DNA of 64,000 nucleotides from Flavobacterium sp. UBA6721 (GTDB taxonomy: Bacteria; Bacteroidota; Bacteroidia; Flavobacteriales; Flavobacteriaceae): assembly GCA_002454195.1 (NCBI GenBank), contig DKIJ01000005.1, forward strand, positions 1-64,000, in the 5' to 3' direction. The translations under genes and the position numbers were made by a program. This document shows positions 1-8,630 of the stretch, in pieces. The notes under the pieces were generated by a model that did no database searches, had not been told where the DNA came from, and saw only the letters and a list, made by a program, of their open reading frames with translations. Positions within the stretch are counted from its first letter, which is position 1. Every line of letters begins with the position of its first letter.

Positions 1-135
1 AGTATTGAGACGGCTTCTTTTTTTGTTTTTATTAATACATTGAAATTGTTTTTTTGGAAAAAATTGTGATGAAAATAAATTTTGGCACAATTCATGAATT
101 ATAGTTTTTAACCTTAACATTTAAAAAATTGAGTC

Positions 136-648
136 ATGAAAAAAATAGTTACACTTTTTGCCTTTGTAAGCTTAGTTGCTTTCTCAAGTTGTACTACAAC
201 AGAAGAATATTATGATGGAGAAGATTATGATACCATAGGAACCACTTATGAGAATCAGATTGGACACAATTTTTCCAGTAGTAATGATTATAGTTTTAGA
301 TTTAATTTTCCTCAGCGATTAGTTGAGTCTGATGTAGTTTTGGTTTATCGTTACGATGGAGATGATAATTCAGGGCAACCTGTATGGCAAGCTTTGCCTG
401 AAACCTATTACTTAAGTGATGGAACAAGAGATTTCTCTTTTAAATATGTTTTTACCGGAGATTATGTAAATGTTTATTTAGACGGAAATAATCGTTCAAC
501 AATTCCTGCTGATTACAGATTAAATCAATTTTTTAGAATTGTTATTGTTCCAGCTGATTTTGCGGCTTCAGTTGATACCAGTAATTATAATTTAGTAATT
601 AGTACTTTAAAATTAACAGAAACTCAAATCAATAAAGTAAAATTGTAG
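136..648 (+). CDS. Putative lipoprotein of unknown function
   Basis: A 170-residue protein with a short hydrophobic leader ending in a lipobox-like LVAFSSC, so Cys19 is probably lipidated and the protein anchored in the envelope. The mature part starts with an acidic, Tyr-rich linker and continues as alternating polar/hydrophobic segments suggesting a beta-rich fold. I recognise no named domain. The ATG follows an A-rich stretch, which is usual for this phylum. It stands alone, ending at a bidirectional hairpin shared with the convergent terC-like gene. Lipoprotein status is well supported; the role is unknown. Confidence 0.75.
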   Translation: MKKIVTLFAFVSLVAFSSCTTTEEYYDGEDYDTIGTTYENQIGHNFSSSNDYSFRFNFPQRLVESDVVLVYRYDGDDNSGQPVWQALPETYYLSDGTRDFSFKYVFTGDYVNVYLDGNNRSTIPADYRLNQFFRIVIVPADFAASVDTSNYNLVISTLKLTETQINKVKL

Positions 649-667
649 TACTTTCAATTCAATGAAT

Positions 668-699
668 AAAAAAAGGAAATCTCACGATTTCCTTTTTTT
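668..699. terminator. Bidirectional intrinsic terminator
   Basis: Arms 675-681 and 686-692 form a 7-bp stem with a 4-nt loop, preceded by seven A and followed by seven T. It serves the convergent lipoprotein and terC-like genes. Confidence 0.85.
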
Positions 700-702
700 G
701 TT

Positions 703-1653
703 TTATGCTTTTTTACTTTGTTTGTCTTTTTGTATTGAGGCTATGATTCCTGATAATAGCGCAACTGCTATGAATGCTAATGAAGCCCATTCGGGTAAAT
801 GAATAAATTTATGGAATATCATTTTAAATCCTACGAAGCATAAAATAGCAATTAAGCTATATTCAAGATAGCTGAATTTTTCGAGCATATTGGCTAAGAA
901 AAAATACATAGAACGCAGTCCCAGGATAGCAAATATATTGGAGCTAAAAACTAAAAATGGATCGGATGTAATGGCAAGAATAGCGGGAACACTATCCAGT
1001 GCAAATACAATATCCATTACTTCAATCAAAATTAAAGCTACAAATAAAGGAGTAGCGGTGTTAGTATTGTTGATTTTTACAAAAAAATGTTCACTTTCAA
1101 TTTTTGTTGTGATTGGGGTGAGTTTTCGTAAATACTTATAGATAACCGAATTGTGAGGATCATATTCGTGGTCTTCTTTGGTCAAGAACATTTTAACAGC
1201 GGTATAAATTAAAAAAGCGCCAAAAACATAAGTTGTCCAAGCAAATTTATTAATAATCATTACCCCAAAGTAAATCATAATACCTCTGAAAGTTATGGCT
1301 CCAAGTATTCCCCAGAACAAAATTCTATGTTGGTATTTTTTTGGTATTTTAAATGAAGAAAAGATGATTGCGATGATGAAAATATTATCAATGCTAAGCG
1401 AAAGTTCAATGAGATAACCTGTAATGTATTTCATTGAAGCAGCTATTGGTTTTAATTGGTCGGGGTTTTGAACATAGTTGTTTTGGTACAACCAATATAC
1501 GACTGCTGAAAAAAGGAAAGATAATGAAACCCAAATTCCAGTCCATTTTCCAGCTTCCTTAGAACTGATTTCGTGAGGTGTTTTGTTGAATATTCCTAAG
1601 TCCAGTGCAAGGAATATAAAAATGGCAGTAATAAAACTAATCCAAACTATCAT
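703..1653 (-). CDS. TerC/Alx-family integral membrane protein
   Basis: A 316-residue polytopic protein with about eight hydrophobic helices, of the TerC family. Members are linked to tellurite resistance, pH response or manganese efflux. The family's acidic membrane motifs are visible: SLSIDNIF near residue 88 and FALDSVPAIL near residue 218, whose Asp residues are thought to take part in ion handling. Length and N-terminus match the longer Alx-like subgroup. A TAnnTTTG box lies 22 nt upstream of the ATG, so it is probably a single-gene transcript ending at the shared hairpin. Transport substrate cannot be read from sequence. Confidence 0.85.
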   Translation of the reverse strand: MIVWISFITAIFIFLALDLGIFNKTPHEISSKEAGKWTGIWVSLSFLFSAVVYWLYQNNYVQNPDQLKPIAASMKYITGYLIELSLSIDNIFIIAIIFSSFKIPKKYQHRILFWGILGAITFRGIMIYFGVMIINKFAWTTYVFGAFLIYTAVKMFLTKEDHEYDPHNSVIYKYLRKLTPITTKIESEHFFVKINNTNTATPLFVALILIEVMDIVFALDSVPAILAITSDPFLVFSSNIFAILGLRSMYFFLANMLEKFSYLEYSLIAILCFVGFKMIFHKFIHLPEWASLAFIAVALLSGIIASIQKDKQSKKA

Positions 1654-1675
1654 GACTATTGATTTTATGTTTTAA

Positions 1676-1683
1676 CAAAGATA
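1676..1683 (-). promoter_or_regulatory. Predicted -7 box (TATCTTTG) of the terC-like gene
   Basis: An exact TAnnTTTG match on the minus strand, 22 nt before the ATG. No clear TTTG -33 element is seen. Confidence 0.6.
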
Positions 1684-1731
1684 GTTCTTTGTTGGTTGTT
1701 TTTGAATTACTCATCGGAATTTGATCAATAA

Positions 1732-1761
1732 AAAAATGCCCCCATTTCTGGAGGCATTTTT
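1732..1761 (-). terminator. Intrinsic terminator of the GSII gene
   Basis: Nine-base arms 1732-1740 and 1753-1761 form a hairpin followed by a U run on the minus strand, about 20 nt past the GSII stop. Confidence 0.75.
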
Positions 1762-1782
1762 GGTGTTATAAATCGAGAATTA

Positions 1783-2802
1783 TTACAAAGCAGATTTAAC
1801 AGTTTTGATAATTCTAGCAGCAATTTTGTATGGGTCACCGTTTGAAGCAGGTCTTCTGTCTTCTAACCATCCTTTCCATCCTTTTTGAACAGTAATTAAT
1901 GGAATACGGATAGAACATCCTCTGTCAGAGATTCCATAAGAGAAATCATTGATAGAAGCAGTTTCGTGCTTACCAGTTAAACGTTGGTCATTGTAAGCTC
2001 CGTAAACAGCGATGTGTTCTTCAACAACTGGACGGAAAGCCTCACAGATTTTTTCATAAGTAGCTCTGTCTCCACATGTTCTCAATACAGAGTTAGAGAA
2101 GTTAGCGTGCATACCTGAACCATTCCAGTCCATGTCTTTTCCTAGAGGTTTTGGGTGGTACTCAATATAGTAACCATATTTCTCAGTCAAACGGTCTAAT
2201 AAATATCTAGCAACCCAGATTTCATCTCCTGCTTTTTTAGCTCCTTTAGCAAATAATTGGAATTCCCATTGTCCGCAAGCAACCTCTTGGTTGATTCCTT
2301 CAAAGTTGATTCCAGCAGCGATACATAAGTCAGCGTGCTCTTCAACTAATTTTCTTCCGTGAGTATTTTTTCCACCAACTGAACAGTAGTACATACCTTG
2401 TGGAGCTGGGTAACCTCCTACAGGGAATCCTAATGGCAATTGTGTTTTAGTATCCATGATGAAATATTCTTGTTCGAAACCAAACCAGAAATCGTCATCC
2501 TCATCATCAATAGTAGCTCTACCGTTAGAAGGGTGTGGTGTTCCATCAGCATTCATAACTTCACACATTACTAAATATCCATTTAAACGGTCTGGATCTG
2601 GATAAATAGCTACAGGTACTAATGAACAGTCAGAAGATCCTCCTTCAGCTTGTCTTGTAGATGAACCATCAAAAGACCATTTTCCTAATTCTTCTAAAGT
2701 CCCTTGGAAATTTTCGTGCTCTTCAACTTTAGTTTTACTTCTAAGATTTTGAGTTGGCTCATATCCGTCTAGCCAAATGTACTCTAACTTTATTTTTGCC
2801 AT
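1783..2802 (-). CDS. Glutamine synthetase, type II
   Basis: Makes glutamine from glutamate, ammonia and ATP. At 339 residues, with WSFDGSST at 42-49, the metal-binding FGFEQEYF segment near 107-114 and NGSGMHANFS near 227, it matches the compact GSII family first known from eukaryotes and found in many Bacteroidetes. The adenylylation-site region of GSI enzymes is absent, so control by GlnE-type modification is not expected. It is divergent from a type III synthetase across 270 bp, so the two nitrogen-assimilation enzymes share a control region. The ATG is supported by the conserved N-terminus and a promoter box 38 nt upstream. Confidence 0.93.
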   Translation of the reverse strand: MAKIKLEYIWLDGYEPTQNLRSKTKVEEHENFQGTLEELGKWSFDGSSTRQAEGGSSDCSLVPVAIYPDPDRLNGYLVMCEVMNADGTPHPSNGRATIDDEDDDFWFGFEQEYFIMDTKTQLPLGFPVGGYPAPQGMYYCSVGGKNTHGRKLVEEHADLCIAAGINFEGINQEVACGQWEFQLFAKGAKKAGDEIWVARYLLDRLTEKYGYYIEYHPKPLGKDMDWNGSGMHANFSNSVLRTCGDRATYEKICEAFRPVVEEHIAVYGAYNDQRLTGKHETASINDFSYGISDRGCSIRIPLITVQKGWKGWLEDRRPASNGDPYKIAARIIKTVKSAL

Positions 2803-2840
2803 AGTAATATAAATTAATTTTCTTGTTTTATTTTGAAGTG

Positions 2841-2848
2841 CAAATATA
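2841..2848 (-). promoter_or_regulatory. Predicted -7 box (TATATTTG) of the GSII gene
   Basis: An exact TAnnTTTG match on the minus strand, 38 nt before the ATG. The -33 element is not clear. Confidence 0.5.
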
Positions 2849-2992
2849 GAATATTTTTTTTAGTGCTATAAACTTCGGGGGGCTTTTGTTTAGAATGCTT
2901 TGTATTTTTCACATTACCGTATTTTGGCAGGGGGTATATTTAAAAAAAAGCAATTTTAATACCTAATTAAAAACAATTTAGCAATGTGTGTC

Positions 2993-3025
2993 TTTGTGTT
3001 TTTATTTCGGGATTAGTTACCTTTG
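2993..3025 (+). promoter_or_regulatory. Predicted promoter of glnN
   Basis: TTTG at 2993-2996 and TACCTTTG at 3018-3025 are 21 nt apart, matching the Bacteroidetes housekeeping promoter pattern. This predicts a leader of about 45 nt. Confidence 0.7.
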
Positions 3026-3072
3026 TGATTTAATTTACAAATTTTTATTAATCAACTAAATAACAGCTTATA

Positions 3073-5262
3073 ATGTCAACAATACGTTTTCAAGCATTAA
3101 GGGAAGCCTCAAATAGAAAAGTAATTCATTTTGAGGAAACGAATAAAAAATCAAATATTTTTGGTTCAAATGTTTTTAATGAGAAAGCGATGAAGCAATA
3201 TTTGACTTCGGATGCTTTTAAAGCGGTTCAAGGAGCAATAGAAAGTGGAACTAAAATTGATCGAAAATTAGCCGATTATATTGCCATGGGCATGAAAGAA
3301 TGGGCTTTGTCTAAAGGAGTTACACATTACACACACTGGTTTCAACCTTTGACAGGAACAACGGCCGAAAAACACGATGCATTTTTTGAAACGTCCTTTG
3401 ATGGAAGTGATCCTGTAGAAAAATTTGGTGGAGCACAATTAGTGCAACAAGAACCGGATGCTTCTAGTTTTCCAAATGGTGGTATTAGAAATACTTTTGA
3501 AGCAAGAGGTTATACTGCTTGGGATCCTACTTCGCCTGCTTTTATATATGGTACAACTTTATGTATTCCTACTGTTTTTATTTCGTATACAGGTGAAGCT
3601 TTAGATAATAAAATTCCATTGCTAAGAGCATTAGCAGCTATGGATGAGGCGGCTACAGAGGTTTGTCGTTATTTTGATAAAAATGTAAAAAAAGTAACAG
3701 CAACCTTGGGATGGGAACAGGAGTACTTTTTAGTAGATAAAGCTTTAGCACATTCTCGTCCTGATTTGATGATGACAGGAAGAACCTTGTTAGGGCATAC
3801 TTCGGCTAAAGGACAACAATTAGACGACCACTATTTTGGTTCTATTCCTACTCGCGCTTTGACATATATGCGTGATTTGGAACAGGAATGTATGCTACTT
3901 GGGATTCCGGTTAAAACCCGTCATAATGAAGTGGCTCCTAATCAATTTGAGTTAGCGCCTATTTTTGAAGAGACCAATTTGGCGGTAGATCATAACTGTC
4001 TGTTGATGGATATTATGCAAAAAGTAGCAGAGCGTCATGATTTCAAAGTCTTATTGCATGAAAAGCCTTTTCAAGGGGTAAATGGTTCCGGAAAGCATAA
4101 TAACTGGTCATTAGCAACAGATACTGGAGTGAATCTTTTAAGTCCGAGTAAAACGCCAATGAGTAATTTGCAATTCCTTACTTTCTTTATTAATACGATT
4201 AAGGCGGTAAATGATTACGAAGAGTTATTGCGCGCATCGATTGCAACAGCAAGTAATGATCATCGTTTAGGAGCTAATGAAGCGCCACCGGCGATTATTT
4301 CAGTGTTTATTGGAGAACAATTGACTAAGGTTTTGGCTGAATTAGAAAGTGTAACAACAGGAAAATTATCTCCAGAAGAAAAAACGGATTTGAAACTAAA
4401 TGTAGTAGGTAAAATTCCAGAGGTAATTTTGGATAATACCGATAGAAACAGAACTTCTCCATTTGCTTTTACAGGAAATAAATTTGAGTTTAGAGCAGTG
4501 GGTTCTTCGGCTAACTGTTCGAATGCGATGACTACTTTAAATACGATTGTGGCAAAACAATTAAGGGATTTTAAAGTAGAAGTTGACTCTTTGATTGAAT
4601 CTAAAGCAATGAAAAAAGACGATGCTATCTTTAATGTTTTAAGAGAATATATCAAGGTTTCTAAAGATATTCTTTTTGAAGGAGATGGTTATAGTGAGGC
4701 TTGGGAAAAAGAAGCTAAAAAGAGAGGTTTAAGTAATTTTAAAACTACTCCGGAAGCTTTGAAAGCTAAAGTTTCTAAGCGTGCATTGGAATTATTTGCC
4801 GAATTAGGAATTATGAATCATATTGAGTTAGAAGCGCGTTACGAAATTGAATTGGAAGAGTATACGAAGAAAATTCAAATCGAAAGTCGTGTGTTAGGAG
4901 ATATTTCTAAGAATCATGTGATCCCAACAGCGATTCGTTACCAAAATACTTTGATTGAAAATGTAAAAGGATTGAAAGATATTTTTGGAAAAGAATTTGA
5001 ATCCATCGCCAAAGAACAAATTGGATTGATTAAAGAAATTTCGCTTCATATCGAAGGTATTAATGCCAAAGAGGAAGAGATGCGAAACGAAAGAAAGAAA
5101 GCTAATTTGTTGAATGACGCTCAAAAAACAGCCGAAGCTTATTGTAATAAAGTGAAGCCATATTTTGAAATTATCCGAAATCATTGTGATAAACTGGAGT
5201 TGTTAGTAGATAATGAATTGTGGACATTAACTAAGTACAGAGAGTTGTTGTTTACTAAGTAA
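3073..5262 (+). CDS. glnN: Glutamine synthetase, type III (GlnN)
   Basis: A 729-residue synthetase of the GSIII class, which forms large dodecamers and is typical of Bacteroidetes and cyanobacteria. The GSIII-specific N-terminal region is followed by the metal/glutamate motif LGWEQEYFLVD near 215, NGSGKHNNWS and RLGANEAPPAI, then a charged helical C-terminal region. Length is normal for the class. A well-spaced TTTG/TAnnTTTG promoter lies upstream. It is divergent from a GSII gene, so the organism carries two unrelated glutamine synthetases side by side. Confidence 0.95.
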   Translation: MSTIRFQALREASNRKVIHFEETNKKSNIFGSNVFNEKAMKQYLTSDAFKAVQGAIESGTKIDRKLADYIAMGMKEWALSKGVTHYTHWFQPLTGTTAEKHDAFFETSFDGSDPVEKFGGAQLVQQEPDASSFPNGGIRNTFEARGYTAWDPTSPAFIYGTTLCIPTVFISYTGEALDNKIPLLRALAAMDEAATEVCRYFDKNVKKVTATLGWEQEYFLVDKALAHSRPDLMMTGRTLLGHTSAKGQQLDDHYFGSIPTRALTYMRDLEQECMLLGIPVKTRHNEVAPNQFELAPIFEETNLAVDHNCLLMDIMQKVAERHDFKVLLHEKPFQGVNGSGKHNNWSLATDTGVNLLSPSKTPMSNLQFLTFFINTIKAVNDYEELLRASIATASNDHRLGANEAPPAIISVFIGEQLTKVLAELESVTTGKLSPEEKTDLKLNVVGKIPEVILDNTDRNRTSPFAFTGNKFEFRAVGSSANCSNAMTTLNTIVAKQLRDFKVEVDSLIESKAMKKDDAIFNVLREYIKVSKDILFEGDGYSEAWEKEAKKRGLSNFKTTPEALKAKVSKRALELFAELGIMNHIELEARYEIELEEYTKKIQIESRVLGDISKNHVIPTAIRYQNTLIENVKGLKDIFGKEFESIAKEQIGLIKEISLHIEGINAKEEEMRNERKKANLLNDAQKTAEAYCNKVKPYFEIIRNHCDKLELLVDNELWTLTKYRELLFTK

Positions 5263-5274
5263 TTATAAGTTAAT

Positions 5275-5320
5275 AGTTAGGAGTTATGGGTTAAGCGGTA
5301 TGGTCTTTTAACTCCTAACT
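5275..5320. repeat. Inverted repeat downstream of glnN
   Basis: Perfect 11-base arms at 5275-5285 and 5310-5320 enclose a 24-nt loop. The arms and their surroundings are built from reiterated 'gttaggagtta'-like words. There is no T run, so it is not a standard terminator. It may be a member of a dispersed repeat family or the 3' end of the glnN message. Confidence 0.6.
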
Positions 5321-5347
5321 TTTAATCTCTAACTTCTAAAAAATAAT

Positions 5348-5355
5348 TATCTTTG
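5348..5355 (+). promoter_or_regulatory. Predicted -7 box (TATCTTTG) of purM
   Basis: An exact TAnnTTTG match followed by C, 40 nt before the purM ATG. No clear TTTG -33 element is seen. Confidence 0.6.
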
Positions 5356-5395
5356 CCGCAAAATCAAGTTGCTTTTGCAATTACACAAATAGAAT

Positions 5396-6574
5396 ATGAG
5401 TTCAGATACTTCAAAAAGATACGCACAACGTGGTGTTTCGGCATCCAAAGAAGATGTTCACAATGCAATAAAAAATATTGACAAAGGATTGTTTCCACAG
5501 GCATTTTGTAAAATTGTTCCTGATTATCTAACACAAGACGATGAATATTGTCTTATTATGCATGCTGATGGTGCAGGTACAAAATCCTCATTGGCATATA
5601 TGTACTGGAAAGAAACTGGAGATCTTTCGGTTTGGAAAGGAATAGCACAGGATGCTTTAATCATGAATATTGATGATTTATTATGTGTAGGAGCAACGGA
5701 TAATATTTTACTTTCTTCAACTATTGGAAGAAACAAAAATTTAATTCCTGCCGAAGTAATTTCAGCAATAATCAATGGAACAGAAGAATTAATCCATGAG
5801 TTGGCTTCTTTTGGAGTGAGTATTCATTCAACAGGAGGAGAAACTGCCGATGTGGGTGATATTGTTCGTACCATAATTGTTGACTCGACAGTTACAGCGA
5901 GAATGAAACGTTCTAAAGTAATTGATAATGCAAATATCAAGGCGGGAGATGTAATCGTTGGATTAGAGTCTTTCGGTCAGGCTACTTATGAAAAAAGCTA
6001 TAACGGAGGAATGGGAAGTAACGGATTGACTTCGGCTCGTCATGATGTTTTTGCTAAATATTTGGCAACAAAATACCCTGAAAGTTACGATGCTGCCGTT
6101 CCAGAGGAATTAATTTATTCAGGTCAGGTAAAATTGACAGATGCTGTAGCAAATTCTCCAATCGATGCCGGAAAATTAGTGCTTTCGCCAACACGTACCT
6201 ATGCACCAATTATCAAGCAAATTTTAGATAAATATTCTTCGAATGAAATTCACGGTATGGTTCACTGTAGTGGTGGAGCACAAACTAAGATTTTACATTT
6301 TGTAGATAATTTACATATTATAAAAGACAATTTATTCCCAGTTCCACCATTGTTCCAATTAATTCAGGAGCAATCAAAAACAGATTGGAAAGAAATGTAT
6401 CAGGTATTCAACTGCGGTCACCGTATGGAGCTTTATGTTCCAGCTGAAGTTGCTGAAGATATCATCGCTATTTCAAAATCATTCAATGTTAATGCTCAAA
6501 TTGTAGGTCGTGTAGAAGCTTCCGACGCTAAAAAACTGACTATTACAAGTGAATACGGAACTTTTGAATATTAA
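5396..6574 (+). CDS. purM: Phosphoribosylformylglycinamidine cyclo-ligase (AIR synthetase)
   Basis: Catalyses the ATP-dependent closure of FGAM to AIR, the fifth step of purine synthesis. The 392-residue protein has the AIRS fold signature: an N-terminal glycine-rich DGAGTKSS segment near 58-65, the NIDDLLCVGA metal/ATP region near 91-100, and HSTGGETADVGDIV near 143-156. It is longer than the E. coli enzyme (about 345 residues) and resembles the Bacteroidetes form with insertions in the C-terminal half. It is a stand-alone gene with its own promoter box; no other pur genes adjoin. Confidence 0.93.
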   Translation: MSSDTSKRYAQRGVSASKEDVHNAIKNIDKGLFPQAFCKIVPDYLTQDDEYCLIMHADGAGTKSSLAYMYWKETGDLSVWKGIAQDALIMNIDDLLCVGATDNILLSSTIGRNKNLIPAEVISAIINGTEELIHELASFGVSIHSTGGETADVGDIVRTIIVDSTVTARMKRSKVIDNANIKAGDVIVGLESFGQATYEKSYNGGMGSNGLTSARHDVFAKYLATKYPESYDAAVPEELIYSGQVKLTDAVANSPIDAGKLVLSPTRTYAPIIKQILDKYSSNEIHGMVHCSGGAQTKILHFVDNLHIIKDNLFPVPPLFQLIQEQSKTDWKEMYQVFNCGHRMELYVPAEVAEDIIAISKSFNVNAQIVGRVEASDAKKLTITSEYGTFEY

Positions 6575-6584
6575 TTGAATTTGA

Positions 6585-6658
6585 AGCTAATCCCGCTATC
6601 CGCTATATCTTTATCTTTTTAAAGAAAAAAGATAAAGGATGTCGCTGCTATCGGGGCT
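6585..6658. repeat. REP-like imperfect palindrome
   Basis: A 74-bp imperfect dyad between purM and the next gene. The outer arms (CCCGCTATC near 6592-6600 and GCTATCGGGG near 6647-6656) are inverted copies. The inner arms (TCTTTATCTTTTT and AAAAAAGATAAAG) form the stem top. Such elements are scattered in flavobacterial genomes. It also supplies the spurious upstream ATG of the following gene at 6639. Confidence 0.7.
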
Positions 6659-6671
6659 AAAAAATAAAAAG

Positions 6672-7037
6672 ATGTACGAACTACTTTTCTGGAAATATTT
6701 AGAAGACGTTTATTTGAACCACCAGGAGGTTTATGAAGCCATGGACGAACTGGAAACCATCGAAGGTTTAGAGGAACTTCCGGTTACAGTAATTTTAAAT
6801 AGAATCGCATCGGTTTTTTCTAAATGGGAAAGAGTAGATGAGAACAGCTGGAAAAACAAAGAGGGAGTTGGAGCTTTTCAGGTGAAAACAACTTCTCAAA
6901 TTGTTCAAATAGATTGTTACGGTACAGAGGGTAAAACCATGGACAAGTTGGTGGATATTATGGAAGAATTCAAATGTCCGTTGTTTGATCCGCAAATTCC
7001 TGCCCGTTACGACGAAATGTATGAAGAAGAAGAGTAA
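6672..7037 (+). CDS. Conserved acidic protein of unknown function
   Basis: I place the start at 6672 (MYELLFWKYLEDV), giving 121 residues. An in-frame ATG 33 nt upstream lies inside the palindromic repeat, so the extra 11 residues would be encoded by repeat DNA. The protein is soluble, predicted alpha/beta and strongly acidic at its C-terminus (YDEMYEEEE). It has no signal peptide or motif I recognise, so it is probably cytoplasmic. It ends at a strong terminator. Confidence 0.75.
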   Translation: MYELLFWKYLEDVYLNHQEVYEAMDELETIEGLEELPVTVILNRIASVFSKWERVDENSWKNKEGVGAFQVKTTSQIVQIDCYGTEGKTMDKLVDIMEEFKCPLFDPQIPARYDEMYEEEE

Positions 7038-7047
7038 CTAAAATATT

Positions 7048-7082
7048 AAAGCGTTAAGAATTTATCTTAACGCTTTTTTTTA
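7048..7082. terminator. Bidirectional intrinsic terminator
   Basis: Twelve-base arms 7048-7059 and 7065-7076 with a 5-nt loop and a T run on the plus side. It abuts the stop codon of the convergent PAS gene. Confidence 0.85.
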
Positions 7083-8537
7083 TGGGTTTTTCTTGTCTTT
7101 TTTATCTTCGTTTTTGAAACCAATGAGTTTTCGGTATTTGTTTTCGGTTTCTTCTAATTCTTCTTCCATTTTTTTATATTGGCTAATATCTTTGATAGTG
7201 ATTACAGCCGCAACGATTTTGTTATCCTGATCTACTAAAGGACGGCCGCTAATTAAAACCCTTCTTTTTTCGCGAGACATGGGATTGTATAGGACCAAAT
7301 CGATATCATCAGTAACTTCACCATTAAAGGCGCGTTCCATGGGTAAATTTTGAGCAGGGAAAACCGTTTTTTCGTCAGGAAAATACAATTCGAAATGCGC
7401 CGTCAAATCTGTTGAAATTTTATCATCTTCTTCAATACCAAAAATATCATTCGCCATATCGTTGGCTAGAATCACTTTTTTATCGGCATTGGCAACAATA
7501 ACTCCTTCGCCAATATTTTCAACAATTACTCTAAGTTTTTCTTCGTTTTCATAGAGTTCGTCAACAGCTTTTTGTTGTTCTAATTCCAATTCAATGGTTT
7601 CGGTGATATCACGTGCCGCCGAATAAATGATGCCTTCTTTTAAGTCAATATTACTGTTCCAGTCTAACCAACGATAAGTGCCATTTTTATGACGCACTCG
7701 GTTTTTAAAACTAATCACCGTTTTCCCTTTGAGAATTTCGCTTAAAACCTTATCAGAAGTAGAGCGGTCTTCAGGATGAGTCAAGTCCATAAATTTTATT
7801 TTATCCATATCTTCTTGAGTATAGCCTAAAGTATTAGTAAAAGCAGCATTTATTTTGATAAAATGATCATTTTTAGCCACAGTAAAAATATCAAAAGACA
7901 TATTGAAAAAAGCGTCGGTGGCTTTGAGTGATTCTTCTAATTTTTTTCTTTCAGTTATATCTGTCGAAATACCACCAATGGCATAAATTCGGCCAGAAGC
8001 ATCATACAATGGGTATTTAACCGCGATGTAGGTATGTACACCGTCTTTTTGAGTAATGGTTTCCTCTGATTTAATTTCGATTAGTTTTTTAGCCACTTCT
8101 AAATCCGAATTTCTATAGGCTTCCGCAATTTCTTTGGGTAAAAAGTCATAATCCGTTTTACCAATAATTTGCTCATTAGTAGTTCCGAATAATTCTCCGA
8201 AATTCTTATTAATTAAAAGGTATTCGCCATTTAGTTTTTTTATAGAAATTGGACTTGACGTATTGTCAATAATGGATTGGAGTAATTGTTTGTTTTCCTC
8301 TAATAGTTTTTGCGCTTTTTCCTTTGCTTTAAATTGGGTTCGGATAATAAAATAGACAACAATAAGCAGAAGTATCGAAAGCATAAATAAAAATAGTTCT
8401 ATTGTGTATAGATTCGAGTCTAACTGATATGTGGGGTTTTGATTTGACTGTATCAAAAAAATCCATGTAGCTGCAATTATTACAGCAATATTAATAATGA
8501 ATCCTAGTAATATTTTTTTTTCAAAGGAGAGGTTCAT
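7080..8537 (-). CDS. Membrane-anchored triple-PAS sensor without output domain
   Basis: A 485-residue protein with two N-terminal membrane helices (about 9-29 and 45-65), a short coiled coil, and three PAS/PAC modules (about 85-195, 205-315 and 335-455). The PAC-type ends are visible as GGISTDITERK, SAARDITE and ITIKDISQYK. The last PAS is followed only by a charged coiled-coil tail ending GFKNEDKKDKKNP. There is no HisKA, HATPase, GGDEF or EAL domain. It must therefore signal through a partner or be a kinase that lost its output. No partner gene adjoins. Confidence 0.85.
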   Translation of the reverse strand: MNLSFEKKILLGFIINIAVIIAATWIFLIQSNQNPTYQLDSNLYTIELFLFMLSILLLIVVYFIIRTQFKAKEKAQKLLEENKQLLQSIIDNTSSPISIKKLNGEYLLINKNFGELFGTTNEQIIGKTDYDFLPKEIAEAYRNSDLEVAKKLIEIKSEETITQKDGVHTYIAVKYPLYDASGRIYAIGGISTDITERKKLEESLKATDAFFNMSFDIFTVAKNDHFIKINAAFTNTLGYTQEDMDKIKFMDLTHPEDRSTSDKVLSEILKGKTVISFKNRVRHKNGTYRWLDWNSNIDLKEGIIYSAARDITETIELELEQQKAVDELYENEEKLRVIVENIGEGVIVANADKKVILANDMANDIFGIEEDDKISTDLTAHFELYFPDEKTVFPAQNLPMERAFNGEVTDDIDLVLYNPMSREKRRVLISGRPLVDQDNKIVAAVITIKDISQYKKMEEELEETENKYRKLIGFKNEDKKDKKNP

Positions 8538-8630
8538 GGTTTTCTGTTTTAGTTCAAGAGAATGGCGTTTTTAATGCTTCCTACTATTAAAGTTAGTGAA
8601 TACGGATTTGAAATTAGCTGCTATTGATCT

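Noticed and set aside
3073..5262. Long minus-strand frames inside glnN
   Set aside because: They are antisense shadows of a well-conserved gene, without start signals or family resemblance; the same applies to opposite-strand frames in guaA, merA, pyrG and others.
6639..6671. Eleven extra N-terminal residues on the 6.7-kb protein
   Set aside because: They are encoded wholly within the palindromic repeat; the next ATG gives a natural start.
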